Shown: positions 18,040 to 27,709, numbered from the stretch's first letter. The stretch: DNA of 64,000 nucleotides from Candidatus Trichofilum aggregatum (GCA_016716885.1 JADJUV010000010.1:1-64000), one strand, 5' to 3'. Notes: generated by a model from the sequence alone, not told the origin. Numbers and translations are program-made.

Positions 18040-19026
18040 ATGACCTTTACCCACTTACAGGTGCATTCTCATTACTCCCTGCTGGAAGCGACGGCGACGA
18101 TAGACGGGTTGGTGGCGCACGCGGCCGCGGCCAACTTCACCCATCTCCCCCTCACCGACAGCAACGCCCTATACGGGGCCTTGCTCTTCGCCAAAGCCTG
18201 CCGCAAAGTCAACATCCAGCCCATCATCGGCATGACCGTGACCGTGGCTTCCCCAGAGGACAACACCACCCTACACATGAGCGGCCCACCGGACACCCAG
18301 GCCGGTCGCCTTGTCCTTCTGGCTACTGGCCCCGAAGGGTATCGCTCGCTGTGCCGCCTTTCCTCTGTCATCCAGGGCCACCCGGAGCGAGAAACCATCA
18401 TCCAACGTGGGGTGATGTGGGATGACTTGAAGGCCCACCGGGCCGGGTTAATATGCCTGAGTGGGGGGCGACGAGGCTGGTTGGAACGGTTTATGAGAAG
18501 GGGGGACCGCGCGGCCGCGGGCCGTTACGCCGCCAAACTGGGGGGTATCTACGGCGACAAAGCCTTCCTCAGTCTGGAAATCCACCACCCCGATGACGAA
18601 TCCCTCACCCGCGAAATTGCCGCTCTGGGAACCCGCTTCGGCCTGCCGGTCGTCGCCGCCCAGCCCATCTACTGCCTCACCCCCGACGAAGCCGTGCGCC
18701 TGCCCCTCATGGCGGCGATGGATCGCAACTGTTTGCTAGAAGAGGTGGTGGCGGCTGGCGGCTGGCCGTTAGCCGCTGGCGCAGACATGCTAACGGCCAA
18801 CGGCCAACGGCCAACGGCTTTTACTCAGCCCTCAGCCCTCAGCCCTCAGTACTCCTTCCACTGGCTCCCCCCGACGACATCCAAACCCGCTTCCACCACC
18901 TGCCGGAAGCCCTCACCAACATCAGTACCATCCTTGACCAATGCCAGCCCGCTCTGCCCGATGGCCGCCCCATCTGGCCCGTCCTTGACCTGCCCGAAGG
19001 CCAGACACCGGCAGAGGCGTTGGTGA
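18040..19026 (+). CDS. Error-prone DnaE-type polymerase, PHP-domain part (disrupted)
   Basis: First fragment of a C-family DNA polymerase alpha subunit. It starts MTFTHLQVHSHYSLLEATATI, the PHP domain with the HxHxxxS metal motif, and continues to LPLMAAMDRNCLLEEV. From about 18751 the reading runs through AACGGCC and CTCAGCC tandem repeats, and the true continuation (PDDIQTRFHHLPEAL) is found in another frame from about 18873, which itself stops at 19062-19064. The remaining ORF end after about 18850 is out of frame. The family resemblance is to DnaE2/ImuC, the translesion polymerase of mutasomes, but imuA and imuB are absent nearby. Confidence 0.75.
   Translation: MTFTHLQVHSHYSLLEATATIDGLVAHAAAANFTHLPLTDSNALYGALLFAKACRKVNIQPIIGMTVTVASPEDNTTLHMSGPPDTQAGRLVLLATGPEGYRSLCRLSSVIQGHPERETIIQRGVMWDDLKAHRAGLICLSGGRRGWLERFMRRGDRAAAGRYAAKLGGIYGDKAFLSLEIHHPDDESLTREIAALGTRFGLPVVAAQPIYCLTPDEAVRLPLMAAMDRNCLLEEVVAAGGWPLAAGADMLTANGQRPTAFTQPSALSPQYSFHWLPPTTSKPASTTCRKPSPTSVPSLTNASPLCPMAAPSGPSLTCPKARHRQRRW
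18751..18850. repeat. Heptamer tandem tract inside the dnaE-like gene
   Basis: GCGGCTG-type units lead into about four AACGGCC units (from 18792) and three perfect CTCAGCC units (18824-18844). The tract lies where the polymerase reading frame is lost, between the PHP-domain coding part and its continuation. Confidence 0.85.
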
Positions 19027-19075
19027 ACAAGCCCATGAGGGCTGGCGAAGAGGGTGAGGAATGAACAGGAACCTG

Positions 19076-19206
19076 GCCAGGGGAACTGGAGGGGAACTCG
19101 GGGGAACTCAACAGTCACCAGTCTCCAGTCTCCAGTCTCTCAGTCTCTCAGTCTCTTAGTCCCCCATCTCCAGCCTCTCAGCACTCAGCACTCAGCACTC
19201 AGCACT
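19076..19206. repeat. Composite short tandem repeat tract inside the dnaE-like gene
   Basis: Three GGGAACT-type units are followed by CAGTCTC heptamers (about 19119-19160) and four CTCAGCA units (about 19178-19203). The tract replaces the linker expected between LPEGQTPAEAL and RLAHELAAINQ of the polymerase, and a stop codon (19062) lies just before it. Confidence 0.85.
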
Positions 19207-19274
19207 ACCATACCCGCCTGGCCCACGAACTCGCCGCCATTAACCAGCACGGCTACGCCCCCCTGTTTCTCATT

Positions 19275-19652
19275 GTGGCCGATGCGGTGCGATATGCGCG
19301 GGAGCAGACTATTCCGGTCAGTACGCGGGGCAGTGTGGCGAATTCGTTGGTGGCCTATTGCCTGGGCATCACCACCGTTGATCCCATCGAACATGATTTG
19401 TTGTTTGAGCGGTTTCTCAACCCGGCGCGAGCGAATCCGCCGGACATTGACCTGGATTTTTGTAGCCGACGCCGGGACGAGGTGTTGAATTACATCCGCC
19501 AGAAATATGGGCCTGACCGGGTAGCTCTGGTGGCGACGGTGAACACGTTACAACCCAAGTCGGCCATCCGTGAGACGGCCAAGGCGTATGGCCTGGATGA
19601 AGCGGCGATGGCCCGGCTGGCGGCGAACATTTCCGCGTGGCTGGCACCCTGA
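19275..19652 (+). pseudogene. DnaE-type polymerase, palm-domain part (disrupted)
   Basis: Coding similarity begins upstream of the first ATG, at about 19205 (TRLAHELAAINQHGYAPLFL), and runs through STRGSVANSLVAYCLGI and the catalytic PDIDLDFCSRRR, which carries two of the three active-site aspartates of C-family polymerases. The frame ends at a TGA (19650-19652) after ISAWLAP, and the protein continues in the next frame. The normal GRGSAAGS glycine-rich string reads TRGSVANS, as in DnaE2-like proteins. It is a fragment of one gene spanning 18040-21354. Confidence 0.7.
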
Positions 19653-21354
19653 CCCCCGGCGGCGTGAGGAAATTACGCTGGAAAAGATACAAGAGGGATT
19701 GGATGAACGAGAGAAAGAGGCGGCCGCGGCCGCGTTCCCTCTCTTTGGTCAACCCCATCACCTCAGCGTGCATCCCGGTGGCGTCGTCATCACCCCCGGT
19801 CCCCTTACCGACATCTTGCCCGTACAATGGACGGTCAAAGGGTTCCTCATCACCCAATTTGACCACCAGGATGTGGAAGCGTTGGGGTTGGTCAAACTCG
19901 ATTTGTTGGGCATCCGCGCCCTTACCGTCATCGCCCGGGCTACCGAACTCATCCGCCGCTGGCATGATCCCGCCTTCGACCCCGACACCATCCCCGACCA
20001 TGATGCCGAAACCGCCGCCATGATCCGGGTGGGTGATACCGTTGGCGTTTTCCAGTGTGAATCCACCGGCGCCCAGCGCACCCTGCGCCAACTCCAGGCC
20101 AGCTCCATCCATGACCTGGCGGTCGCCAATGCCTTTTTTAAACCCGGCCCGGCCATGGGCGGCATGGCCCGCCACTTCATCCATCGCTACCGGGGGGTCG
20201 AGCCTGTTACCTTCCTGCATCCGGCGCTGGAGCCAATTTTAGGCAAAACCCAGGGCATTTTGCTCTTCCAGGAGCAGATTTTGCGGGTGGCGCGGGAGAT
20301 TGCCGGGCTGAGTTGGGCCGAAGCCGACCATCTGCGCCGGGGGATGAGCAAATTCCAGTCCAAAGAAATGGCCGCCATGCACGAAGCGTTTGTGGCCGGT
20401 TGCCAGCGTCCGGGTGGGCCGGGCTTCACCCCCCAGCAGGCGGAAATCCTATGGGAACAGATCATGCCGTTTGCCGGTTATGGCTTCAACCAGGGACACG
20501 CCACCGCTTACGCCAACGTCAGCTACCGGTCGGCCTACCTGAAAGCCCATTACCCGGCGGAATTCCTCTGTGCCCGCCTGGCGGATGAAGGCGGTTTCCA
20601 TCACCCGGCCATGTACATCGCCGAGGCGCAACGGTTAGGCATGACGGTGCGGCCGCCCCACATCAACTTCAGCCGTTACCGGTTTAACCTCACCTGGGAA
20701 GGTGAGCAACCGGTGCTGTGGATGGGGTTGGGACAGGTGCGCGACTTGCGCCACAAGAGCGTGGCCGCCATCACCCAGGAGCGGAGCCGATTGCCCTTCA
20801 CCAGTTTGCGTGACCTGCTCAACCGGGTGGAGTTGCAGAAGAAAGAAGTCACCCATCTGATTCAGTGTGGGGCGTTGGATAGGCTCGGCCCCAGCCGGGC
20901 GGCGCTGTTGGCCGATTGGGAGAAGGTAGATCGGGGTGGCAGTGCCGGGCAGATGGCCTTTGTCTTCCATGATGCGGTGGTGGCTTATGAAGAATCGGTT
21001 GAAGAGCGGTTGGCCTGGGAGAAGCGGTTGTTGGGCTGGCCGGTCAGTGTGACGCCGTTGGATAGTTTACGTGACCGGTTGGGCAAGGCTGTGCCTTTGA
21101 GCCAGTTGGCCCAAAAAAACGGGCAGAAGGTGGTGATCGCCGGATATCGGTTGCCTGGTTGGACGGGGGGAGATGGGTTTTATCTGGGGGATGGGCAAAG
21201 TTATGTGGTGGTGAAGCCGGATCGGGCCATGAAGGTACGGCAGTCGAGCCGGTCGCCGAAGCCGTGGCAGGTGGTGGGAGTCCGCGGCCGCGTTGTCACC
21301 GACGAGTGGGGTGATCACTGGTTCGCCGCCGAGGCCATCCATCCCATTGAGTGA
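19570..21354 (+). CDS. DnaE-type polymerase, C-terminal part (disrupted)
   Basis: The meaningful sequence starts at about 19645 (PDPRRREEITLEKIQEG) and covers the fingers and C-terminal regions: HHLSVHPGGVVITPGPL, KLDLLGIRALTVIA, GVFQCESTGAQRTLRQL, GILLFQEQILRVA and YGFNQGHATAYANVSYRSAY. It closes with an OB-fold-like segment (VVIAGYRLPGW to WQVVGVRGRVV). These are standard blocks of bacterial DnaE/DnaE2. The shift from the previous fragment lies at about 19637-19655. With three or more breaks the polymerase is inactive as written, unless the breaks are assembly errors. A double GCGGCCGC (19720-19733) encodes EAAAAAF. Confidence 0.8.
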   Translation: MRRPRRMAWMKRRWPGWRRTFPRGWHPDPRRREEITLEKIQEGLDEREKEAAAAAFPLFGQPHHLSVHPGGVVITPGPLTDILPVQWTVKGFLITQFDHQDVEALGLVKLDLLGIRALTVIARATELIRRWHDPAFDPDTIPDHDAETAAMIRVGDTVGVFQCESTGAQRTLRQLQASSIHDLAVANAFFKPGPAMGGMARHFIHRYRGVEPVTFLHPALEPILGKTQGILLFQEQILRVAREIAGLSWAEADHLRRGMSKFQSKEMAAMHEAFVAGCQRPGGPGFTPQQAEILWEQIMPFAGYGFNQGHATAYANVSYRSAYLKAHYPAEFLCARLADEGGFHHPAMYIAEAQRLGMTVRPPHINFSRYRFNLTWEGEQPVLWMGLGQVRDLRHKSVAAITQERSRLPFTSLRDLLNRVELQKKEVTHLIQCGALDRLGPSRAALLADWEKVDRGGSAGQMAFVFHDAVVAYEESVEERLAWEKRLLGWPVSVTPLDSLRDRLGKAVPLSQLAQKNGQKVVIAGYRLPGWTGGDGFYLGDGQSYVVVKPDRAMKVRQSSRSPKPWQVVGVRGRVVTDEWGDHWFAAEAIHPIE

Positions 21355-21377
21355 CCCCCTGAAATTTACAAGACACA

Positions 21378-21414
21378 GACCTGACAGGTTTTCCGAAAAC
21401 CTGTCAGGTCTTTT
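21378..21414. terminator. Terminator between dnaE-like gene and ankyrin gene
   Basis: Perfect arms 21378-21393 and 21395-21410 (GACCTGACAGGTTTTC type) followed by TTTTA. It lies between two convergent genes and could serve both. Confidence 0.8.
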
Positions 21415-21471
21415 AGGGAACGATGGGACGATTTACTCCCTCGTCCTACCTGTTTTCATCCGGGTAACGAT

Positions 21472-22416
21472 TTAGTCAGTCGCGCCATTGGCCCGCAATA
21501 ACGCTTCGACATTAGGGTGACCTTGTTGGATGGCATAGTATAGAGCCGTGCGATCCTCCCAACCGGTGACGGTGGTGCGGTAGTTGACATCGGCACCGTT
21601 GTCAATCAACATTTGCACAAACTCGATGCGGCCATAATAAGCGGCATAAACCATGGCCGGAAGCCCATCACGGTCGCCTTGATGAATATCGGCCCCATGG
21701 TCAAGGAGTGCCTGCCCTACTGTGACATGACCACCTGAGGCTGCCTCCATCAGCGCTGTCAGCCTGTACTCTGATGTTCCCTGTAATGACCAATCAGCGC
21801 CATTCGCCAAAAGTAATTCTACAATCTCTAAGCTACCCTGGCGTGCGGCTACGATGAGGGCTGTGTCACCTTCCCCTGTGCGACTATTAACATCAGCCCC
21901 GCGCTCAATTAATAGAGCGACAACATCCCCTTTCTTCTCTTTCACGGCAGTCAGGAATGGGGTAAACCCACCGACAGCGGTCAGCGTCATATCCGCTCCG
22001 GCGTCCAGCAGAATTCCTGCAACGGCTGTGCATCCGTTTTGGGCGGCGATGTGGAGAGGGGTTTGGCGGGTCTTATTGGCACTATTCACGTCCACTCCCA
22101 GCGCCAGCAGGGCGGTTACTTCGGCACTATCTCCGGCTTCCGCGGCCGCAAACAGGCGGGAAACCAGTTCGGCGGGGTCTACCGTGGCGGTAGGTTTGGG
22201 TTCAGGAGTGGCGGTGGGTTCGGGGATGGCTGTAGGGATGGGTGCAGTGGTTGGTACGGCCGTGGGCACTTTTGTGGGTTGGGTGGTAGGGGGGATGGCC
22301 GCGGCCGCGGCCCCTTCTTCCGCCGCCGGTTCTTCTTCCACCCCACAGGCCACCAACAAAATTCCCGCCAACAGCAAAACGAATCCAAAACGTTGTAACA
22401 TTCTTAAGCGTAACAT
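21472..22416 (-). CDS. Ankyrin-repeat lipoprotein
   Basis: About 314 residues from ATG at 22416, which is preceded (minus strand) by AGGAGGAG; a longer in-frame start at 22452 lacks such a site. Lipobox LVAC gives a lipidated Cys, then a Pro/Thr-rich spacer (PTTAPIPTAIPEPTATPEP) and about seven ankyrin repeats, for example TPLHIAAQNGCTAVAGILLD and TALIVAARQGSLEIVELLL. The repeats form a protein-binding solenoid, here outside the membrane. Partner unknown. The gene end faces the dnaE-like gene across a shared terminator. Confidence 0.88.
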   Translation of the reverse strand: MLRLRMLQRFGFVLLLAGILLVACGVEEEPAAEEGAAAAAIPPTTQPTKVPTAVPTTAPIPTAIPEPTATPEPKPTATVDPAELVSRLFAAAEAGDSAEVTALLALGVDVNSANKTRQTPLHIAAQNGCTAVAGILLDAGADMTLTAVGGFTPFLTAVKEKKGDVVALLIERGADVNSRTGEGDTALIVAARQGSLEIVELLLANGADWSLQGTSEYRLTALMEAASGGHVTVGQALLDHGADIHQGDRDGLPAMVYAAYYGRIEFVQMLIDNGADVNYRTTVTGWEDRTALYYAIQQGHPNVEALLRANGATD

Positions 22417-22633
22417 GGTTTTACTCCTCCTAATCATTGCTCTGACAAACATGGTTTATTTGAGCCAGAACCTACACTAAAACGTTGTACTGCATACAGG
22501 ATAGAACTCAGGCGTTCCTAAATGGTTCAAGAAACGTTCAGAGAACGTTTAAGACAATAGATTTAGCACCCCAAAACCAATTGACGCCAGGTGTATAATG
22601 AAGGAGTTAGTTTGTAGGAGGTCAGAAGCCATT

Positions 22634-24511
22634 TTGACCACAAAACTTTCGCTCCAAACGTTCGGTGGGCTGGCCCTTCAGGTTGATGAAAAACCGATAA
22701 CCAACCTTGCTTCCCGCAAAGCCGAAGCTCTGCTGGTTTACCTCGTCATTGAGCAACGCCCCATCCCCCGTGAGTTCCTGGCCGATCTGTTCTGGGATGA
22801 TCGCCCGCAGGCGCAAGCGATGGGCAATTTGCGGGTGGTTCTTTCCAGCCTGCACAAACAGCTACCCGCTTTTATGGACATTACCCGTACCACGGCAGGC
22901 ATTAACCCCCAGACCAACGTCTGCATAGACGCGCTGGCACTCCAAACGGCCTTTGAAAGCGGCCCGGTTATCACTTCGGAAACGATGAGCATGGCCGCCC
23001 AGGCGCTAACGCACTACCGGGGGGAGTTCCTGGCTGGTTTTTCGGTGCATGAGGCGTGTGGTTTTGAGGCATGGCAGGTACACCAACGAACGCATTATCA
23101 CGAATTGGCCCGTGAGCTAACCCACCGGCTGATGCGTTATTACGCAGACCATCACCTGTTTCAGGATGGGGTTGAGGTGGCGCATCGCTGGTTGGCCTTA
23201 GACGCATTGGACGAAGCGGCCGCACGCCAGATGATGCACTTCAAAGCCCAACTAGGGCAGAGGGATACCGCCCTGGCCGAATTTGCCACCACCCGGCAAC
23301 GGTTGAAACAGGAAATGGGGTTAGAACCCGAACCGGCTACCCTGGCCCTGGCTGAAGCGATTCGTACCGGGAAAATTGCGCCCCCGTTTCATGAGGGGCC
23401 ACCGGCTCCGGGGGGAATGCGGCATAATCTGCCACCCCAGCAGACAGCCCTGATTGGGCGGGAGCAGGAGTTGGCGCAACTGGCGGAGCTGTTGGCCCAG
23501 CCGGATACCCATCTGGTAACGATTGTGGCGGCGGGGGGGATGGGGAAGACACGGCTGGCGGTGGCCGCGGCCGCACAACAATTCACCACTGGCCTCTACC
23601 ACGACGGCGTTTTCCTCGTTTCCCTGGCCTCACTCAGCCAGCCATCTGGCATGGTTCCAGCCCTGGCCGAAGCCATCCAATTCCCCTTTCAAAGCAGTGA
23701 TTCCCGACCCTTACGGCAACAGGTGCTTGATTATCTGGCGCGCCGACAGATGTTGCTCATCCTGGATAACTTTGAGCACCTGTTAGATGGGGTTGATCTG
23801 GTGGAAGAGATTCTGAAAGTGGCCCCGAGGGTCAAACTACTGGTGACATCGCGGGAGCCGTTGCGCCTGTATGCCGAACAACGGATGTCGTTGGCGGGGC
23901 TGGCGTTTACCAGGGCAGCGGTGCAGGCTGAGGACGCGGCCGCGCAACTCTTTTTGCGCCGTGCCCGTGCCTTCCGCCCTGGGTTGGTTATGGGCAAAGA
24001 GGATTGGCTCCACCTGACCACCATTTGCCACCAGGTAGGGGGGATGCCCCTGGGGTTGGAAATGGCCGCCGCCTGGGCCGACGCCCTGCCCCTGGCCCAT
24101 ATCGCCGCCGACCTGAGCCAGAGCCTGGATTTGCTGGAGACCGACCTGCGTGATGTGCCGGAGCGTCAGCGCAGTATGCGGGTCGTTTTCGATGCCTCGT
24201 GGCAACGGCTGAATGAGGTAGAACAACAGACCTTCGCCTACCTGTCGGTGTTCCGGGGTGGTTTCCAGGTGGACGCGGCCGCGGCTGTCTGCACCCCAGA
24301 AACGAGTGAGCTGGTTTTTCGCCGTCTCCTGGCTTCCCTGACGCGCAAATCATTGCTGAACTACGACGCGGCCGCGGATCGTTACCACACTCCACGAACT
24401 CATGCGCCAATACGGGGACGAAAAGCTCAAAGCAGACCCCGCCACGGCCCATCTCGTGCAAGATCGCCACAGTGCCCACTACTGCGGCTTCCTGCGCGAC
24501 CACACCGATGA
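22634..24511 (+). CDS. AfsR/SARP-like transcriptional regulator, BTAD and NB-ARC part (frameshifted)
   Basis: The N-terminal KLSLQTFGGLALQVD and the following helices match the winged-helix plus bacterial transcriptional activation domain (BTAD) of SARP/AfsR regulators. A STAND ATPase follows: LIGREQELAQLAELL, Walker A in VAAGGMGKTRLA, Walker B in LLILDNFEHLL. The probable start is TTG 22634, after AGGAGGT (22616-22622); an ATG at 22598 lies before that site. The frame goes astray at about 24380, after NYDAAADRY, and LHELMRQYGDEKL continues in another frame. Such proteins activate transcription after ligand-dependent oligomerisation. No target is evident. Confidence 0.8.
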   Translation: MTTKLSLQTFGGLALQVDEKPITNLASRKAEALLVYLVIEQRPIPREFLADLFWDDRPQAQAMGNLRVVLSSLHKQLPAFMDITRTTAGINPQTNVCIDALALQTAFESGPVITSETMSMAAQALTHYRGEFLAGFSVHEACGFEAWQVHQRTHYHELARELTHRLMRYYADHHLFQDGVEVAHRWLALDALDEAAARQMMHFKAQLGQRDTALAEFATTRQRLKQEMGLEPEPATLALAEAIRTGKIAPPFHEGPPAPGGMRHNLPPQQTALIGREQELAQLAELLAQPDTHLVTIVAAGGMGKTRLAVAAAAQQFTTGLYHDGVFLVSLASLSQPSGMVPALAEAIQFPFQSSDSRPLRQQVLDYLARRQMLLILDNFEHLLDGVDLVEEILKVAPRVKLLVTSREPLRLYAEQRMSLAGLAFTRAAVQAEDAAAQLFLRRARAFRPGLVMGKEDWLHLTTICHQVGGMPLGLEMAAAWADALPLAHIAADLSQSLDLLETDLRDVPERQRSMRVVFDASWQRLNEVEQQTFAYLSVFRGGFQVDAAAAVCTPETSELVFRRLLASLTRKSLLNYDAAADRYHTPRTHAPIRGRKAQSRPRHGPSRARSPQCPLLRLPARPHR

Positions 24512-26000
24512 CTGGTACACCGCCCAACAAATAGAAGCCATGACCGCCATGACCCAGGACGCAGGCAATGTGCAGGTGGCCTGGCAATGGGCTGTCACTC
24601 ATGCACAGTGGCAACGAATGGCGAAGGCCATGCTCAGTATGAGCGAATTTACCATGAACGGCGGGGCCGGGTTCAGGAAGCGGCAGCGGTTTACCAGGCG
24701 ATCATTGACCTGATGGCAGCGCAGGCCAACATCTCCACAACCGTTGCCCCCGACTGCTTACGCCTTTGGGCACATGCCCTGGCGTTGAAGGCCGGGATCG
24801 ATCTAGATTACACCAGGGCTATGCGGGATGTCCAACAAAGCCTGGAGTTGTTAGCACGACCAGAATTAGCGGATCAAGATATTCGACGGGAGAAAGCTAA
24901 CGCCCTCTTTGTTCGTGGTCTCAGAATGTGGTTGTTCAAAGAAAATTTACCCGAGGTACAGCAACTTTTTGAACAGAGTTTGACCCTTTTCCATGAGTTG
25001 AATGATGAGAAAGGGTGCGCCTGGGTCTGGTTATACGCGTCCGGGGTTGATTGGGCTTTTGGCAATTATGACCAGGCTTTGAGCCAGGCCAAGGCGTCTC
25101 TAGCCATCTGGCAGAAGATGGGAACCAGGATCACCAGTTTCGTTGCCTTTGAACCGGCTGGGGTCCATCCACCGCAACCTGGGGCAGTTGGCTGAGGCGG
25201 AACGGCTGGGGCGAGAAGGGGCCCTAGGGAGCAACAATTAGGCGATCACGCCGGGGGATTTATGGCACGTTGGCCCAAACCTTGTTATGGTACGGTAAAC
25301 TGGATGAAGCCTACCAACTGACGCGAAAAACCTGACCATCGCCCAAGATCGGGGTAACCCCGGGTTCAGGCTGAAGTGCATCAACATCTGGCCGAGATAT
25401 TGATGCACCAGGGGCAGTATCAGTTGGCGGGAACCAGGCCGAAGCAAGGGGCAATGTCTATTGCCCAGACTATCGGCATTCGTCCCACCGAAGCCCCTTT
25501 GTATGGAGTACTCGGCCAACTGGCTCTGGTCGAATCGTCCTGGGCTGAGGCGCAACACGTTTTTGCTCAAAGTGGACCGAAACCTTAACTCGACTACAGC
25601 TTGGTTTTTTGATCTTGCGCCCAGTGGGTTGGGGTATACGGCCTGCCTTTATGACCAGCCAGACGAAGCCCGACGCCATCTGGTTAAAGCCCTGAACGAT
25701 ACGCTGGCTATCAAAGCGTATATGCCGGTTCTGTTTACGTTAGCGGGGGTGGCTCTGTTTCTGGCGAAATATGGCAATGCGGCGCGGGCGTTGGAAGTGT
25801 GGGCTGTGGCGCAGGCGCAACCTCTGGTGGCCCACTCCCGATGGTTTGCGGAGGTGGTGGGGCGGGTCATTGCGGAAAGGGCGAAAACCCTCACCCCAGA
25901 AGCGGCCGCGGCCGCACAAGAACGAGGGCAGGCGTTAGATTTTTGGGCCACGGCCCAGAAGGTGGCTCAGGAATTGCCCGGGAACGATCTGATGGCATGA
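24402..26000 (+). pseudogene. AfsR-like regulator, TPR-rich C-terminal part (multiply frameshifted)
   Basis: Continuation of the preceding regulator in at least three frames: 24402-24665 (LHELMRQYGDEKLKAD to LSMSEF), about 24640-25150 (ERRGRVQEAAAVYQAIIDL, TPR-like helices such as FEQSLTLFHELNDEKGC), then a heavily disrupted stretch, and 25461-26000 (DEARRHLVKALNDTLA, ending ELPGNDLMA). TPR-type helices are the usual sensor part of these regulators. The breaks around 25150-25460 are too many for one indel. Either the gene is decaying or local sequence quality is poor. A double GCGGCCGC (25902-25915) encodes EAAAAAQ. Confidence 0.7.
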
Positions 26001-26080
26001 GAGAATGCGGTCACTGTGCTAAAATCGCGGCCGCGAACCAACAACTCATCACGACACACTCAGCCAATCAGGAGTCACCT

Positions 26081-27448
26081 ATGCAAGCCGATGTGGTTAT
26101 TTGTGGAGCAGGCATTGCCGGAATTAGCGCGGCCTATCACCTGGCCGTGCGCCACGGAGTCAAAAATATCGTCATCGTAGACGAACGCCCCCCGCTCACC
26201 CTCACCAGCGATAAATCCACCGAATGTTACCGCAACTGGTGGCCGGACGGGCCGATGGTTCAGTTTATGAACCGGAGCATTGACATTTTGGAAGAGTTGG
26301 CCGAGGCCAGCGACAACTTCTTCCACCTGAACCGGCGTGGTTATGCCTTCTTCACTGCCAACCCGGAAACCGCCCGCGAATATGAGCAACAGGGACGGGA
26401 AACGGAAAAACATGGCGGGGGCCAATTGCGGATTCACCGCGGCCGCAACGACGATCCCCCCTTCTCCCCCCCACCCGCCGAGGGCTACCTGGGCCAACCC
26501 GACGGGGCCGACCTGTTCCTCGACCGTGACCTCATCCTCAGCCATTACCCTTACCTCAACCCGGACGTGGTGGCGGCGATTATTCCCCGGCGCTGTGGTT
26601 CGCTGAGTGCCCAGCAGTTGGGGATGTACCTGTTGGGCAAGGTGAAGGAGCGGGGGGTGAAGCTGGTACGCGGCCGCGTCACCGGCATCAACGTTACCAA
26701 CAATCAGGTGCAAGCCGTCTGCCTCAGCGGGGCCGATGTGGATATCATCCACACCCCCATTTTTGTCAACGCCGCCGGGCCATATGTGCGCGAAGTGGGC
26801 CAGCTTTTGGGCGTAGACATCCCCGTTTTCAACGAACTACACGGCAAAATCGCCGTCGAGGATTACCTCAACCTCTTACCGCGCAACCTGCCGCTGATGA
26901 TCTGGAGTGACCCGGTGCGCCTACCCTGGAGCGAAGAGGAGAGGGCAGAGCTAGAGCAAGAAGCGGATATGCGCTGGTTGTTGGATGAACTGCCCGCCGG
27001 GGTGCATTTTCGCAGTGAAGGGGCGGGTGGAGCCAGCACCCTGTTGGTGCTGTGGACTTACGAACTGGAACCCAAACAACCCATCTGGCCGCCCACGTTT
27101 GATCCGATGTTCCCGGAAATAGTCTTGCGTGGCCTGACTCGTATGGTTCCGTCGTTATCGGTGTATCTGGAGAAGGGGCGTAAACCGTACCTGGATGGCG
27201 GGTATTACTGCAAAACGCGGGAGAATCGCCTGCTGGCGGGGCCATTACCGGTGGAAGGGGCGTATCTGATTGGGGCGTTATCGGGGTATGGGATTATGGC
27301 CTCACAAGCGGCCGCAGACTTACTCGCCTGTCATATCGTGGGGAGTCAACTGCCAGAGTACGCGGCCGCGTTCCACCCCAACCGCTACCAGGACCCCGCC
27401 TACCTGGCCCAACTCGCCCAATGGGACGCCACCTCAGGACAATTATAG
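26081..27448 (+). CDS. FAD-dependent oxidoreductase (DAO family)
   Basis: A 455-residue protein starting at ATG 26081 after CAGGAGTCACCT; the open frame extends upstream without coding character. The N-terminal VVICGAGIAGISAAYHLA is the dinucleotide-binding GxGxxG loop, followed by the acidic end of strand 2 (IVIVDERPP). The C-terminal GALSGYGIMASQAAADLLA is the second FAD contact typical of the glycine/sarcosine oxidase group. It probably oxidises an amine or amino acid in the cytoplasm; the substrate is unknown. A short hairpin (27447-27483) overlaps its stop codon. Confidence 0.82.
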   Translation: MQADVVICGAGIAGISAAYHLAVRHGVKNIVIVDERPPLTLTSDKSTECYRNWWPDGPMVQFMNRSIDILEELAEASDNFFHLNRRGYAFFTANPETAREYEQQGRETEKHGGGQLRIHRGRNDDPPFSPPPAEGYLGQPDGADLFLDRDLILSHYPYLNPDVVAAIIPRRCGSLSAQQLGMYLLGKVKERGVKLVRGRVTGINVTNNQVQAVCLSGADVDIIHTPIFVNAAGPYVREVGQLLGVDIPVFNELHGKIAVEDYLNLLPRNLPLMIWSDPVRLPWSEEERAELEQEADMRWLLDELPAGVHFRSEGAGGASTLLVLWTYELEPKQPIWPPTFDPMFPEIVLRGLTRMVPSLSVYLEKGRKPYLDGGYYCKTRENRLLAGPLPVEGAYLIGALSGYGIMASQAAADLLACHIVGSQLPEYAAAFHPNRYQDPAYLAQLAQWDATSGQL

Positions 27449-27483
27449 ATTGACGACCGTTTGAACCATTTAATCGTCAATCT
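27447..27483 (+). terminator. Weak hairpin at the end of the oxidoreductase gene
   Basis: Arms AGATTGACGA (27447-27456) and TCGTCAATCT (27474-27483) with a 17-base loop; no T-run. Possible transcript-end structure. Confidence 0.4.
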
Positions 27484-27568
27484 ACAATCGTAAATCGTAA
27501 ATCCTTAGCTTTGCTTTAACGTCACCTGACGTTTACCCTTTTCTTGCCAGACGAATGACCACTGGGGT

Positions 27569-27597
27569 TAGACAAGAACGGTGCTCTGCGGTATACT
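27569..27597 (+). promoter_or_regulatory. Probable greA promoter
   Basis: TAGACA (27569-27574), a 17-base spacer and TATACT (27592-27597). Upstream, AACGTCA and TGACGTT (27518-27533) form a small palindrome that could bind a regulator. The transcript would begin near 27604 and have a leader of about 105 bases before ATG 27710. Confidence 0.55.
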
Positions 27598-27630
27598 TCC
27601 GTCATCTTTTCACCCCTGAAAAATAATGAT

Positions 27631-27658
27631 GAACCCCGCCAACGCGGGGTTCTTATTT
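27631..27658 (+). terminator. Terminator-like hairpin in the greA leader
   Basis: GAACCCCGC (27631-27639) pairs with GCGGGGTTC (27644-27652) and is followed by TTATTTT. It lies after the proposed greA promoter and before its start codon, so it is either a leader attenuator or the end of a short RNA. If the promoter is wrong it may simply terminate the upstream gene. Confidence 0.7.
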
Positions 27659-27709
27659 TCACCAGCAAAATTCCTTGCGCGTGTAATAACAACAAGTGGA
27701 GACAACAAG

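Noticed and set aside
19119..19203. Tandem tracts considered as a CRISPR array
   Set aside because: Units are 7 bases without unique spacers, and no cas gene is nearby.
19417..20220. Minus-strand open frame opposite the dnaE-like gene
   Set aside because: The plus strand carries conserved polymerase motifs throughout; the opposing frame is low complexity.
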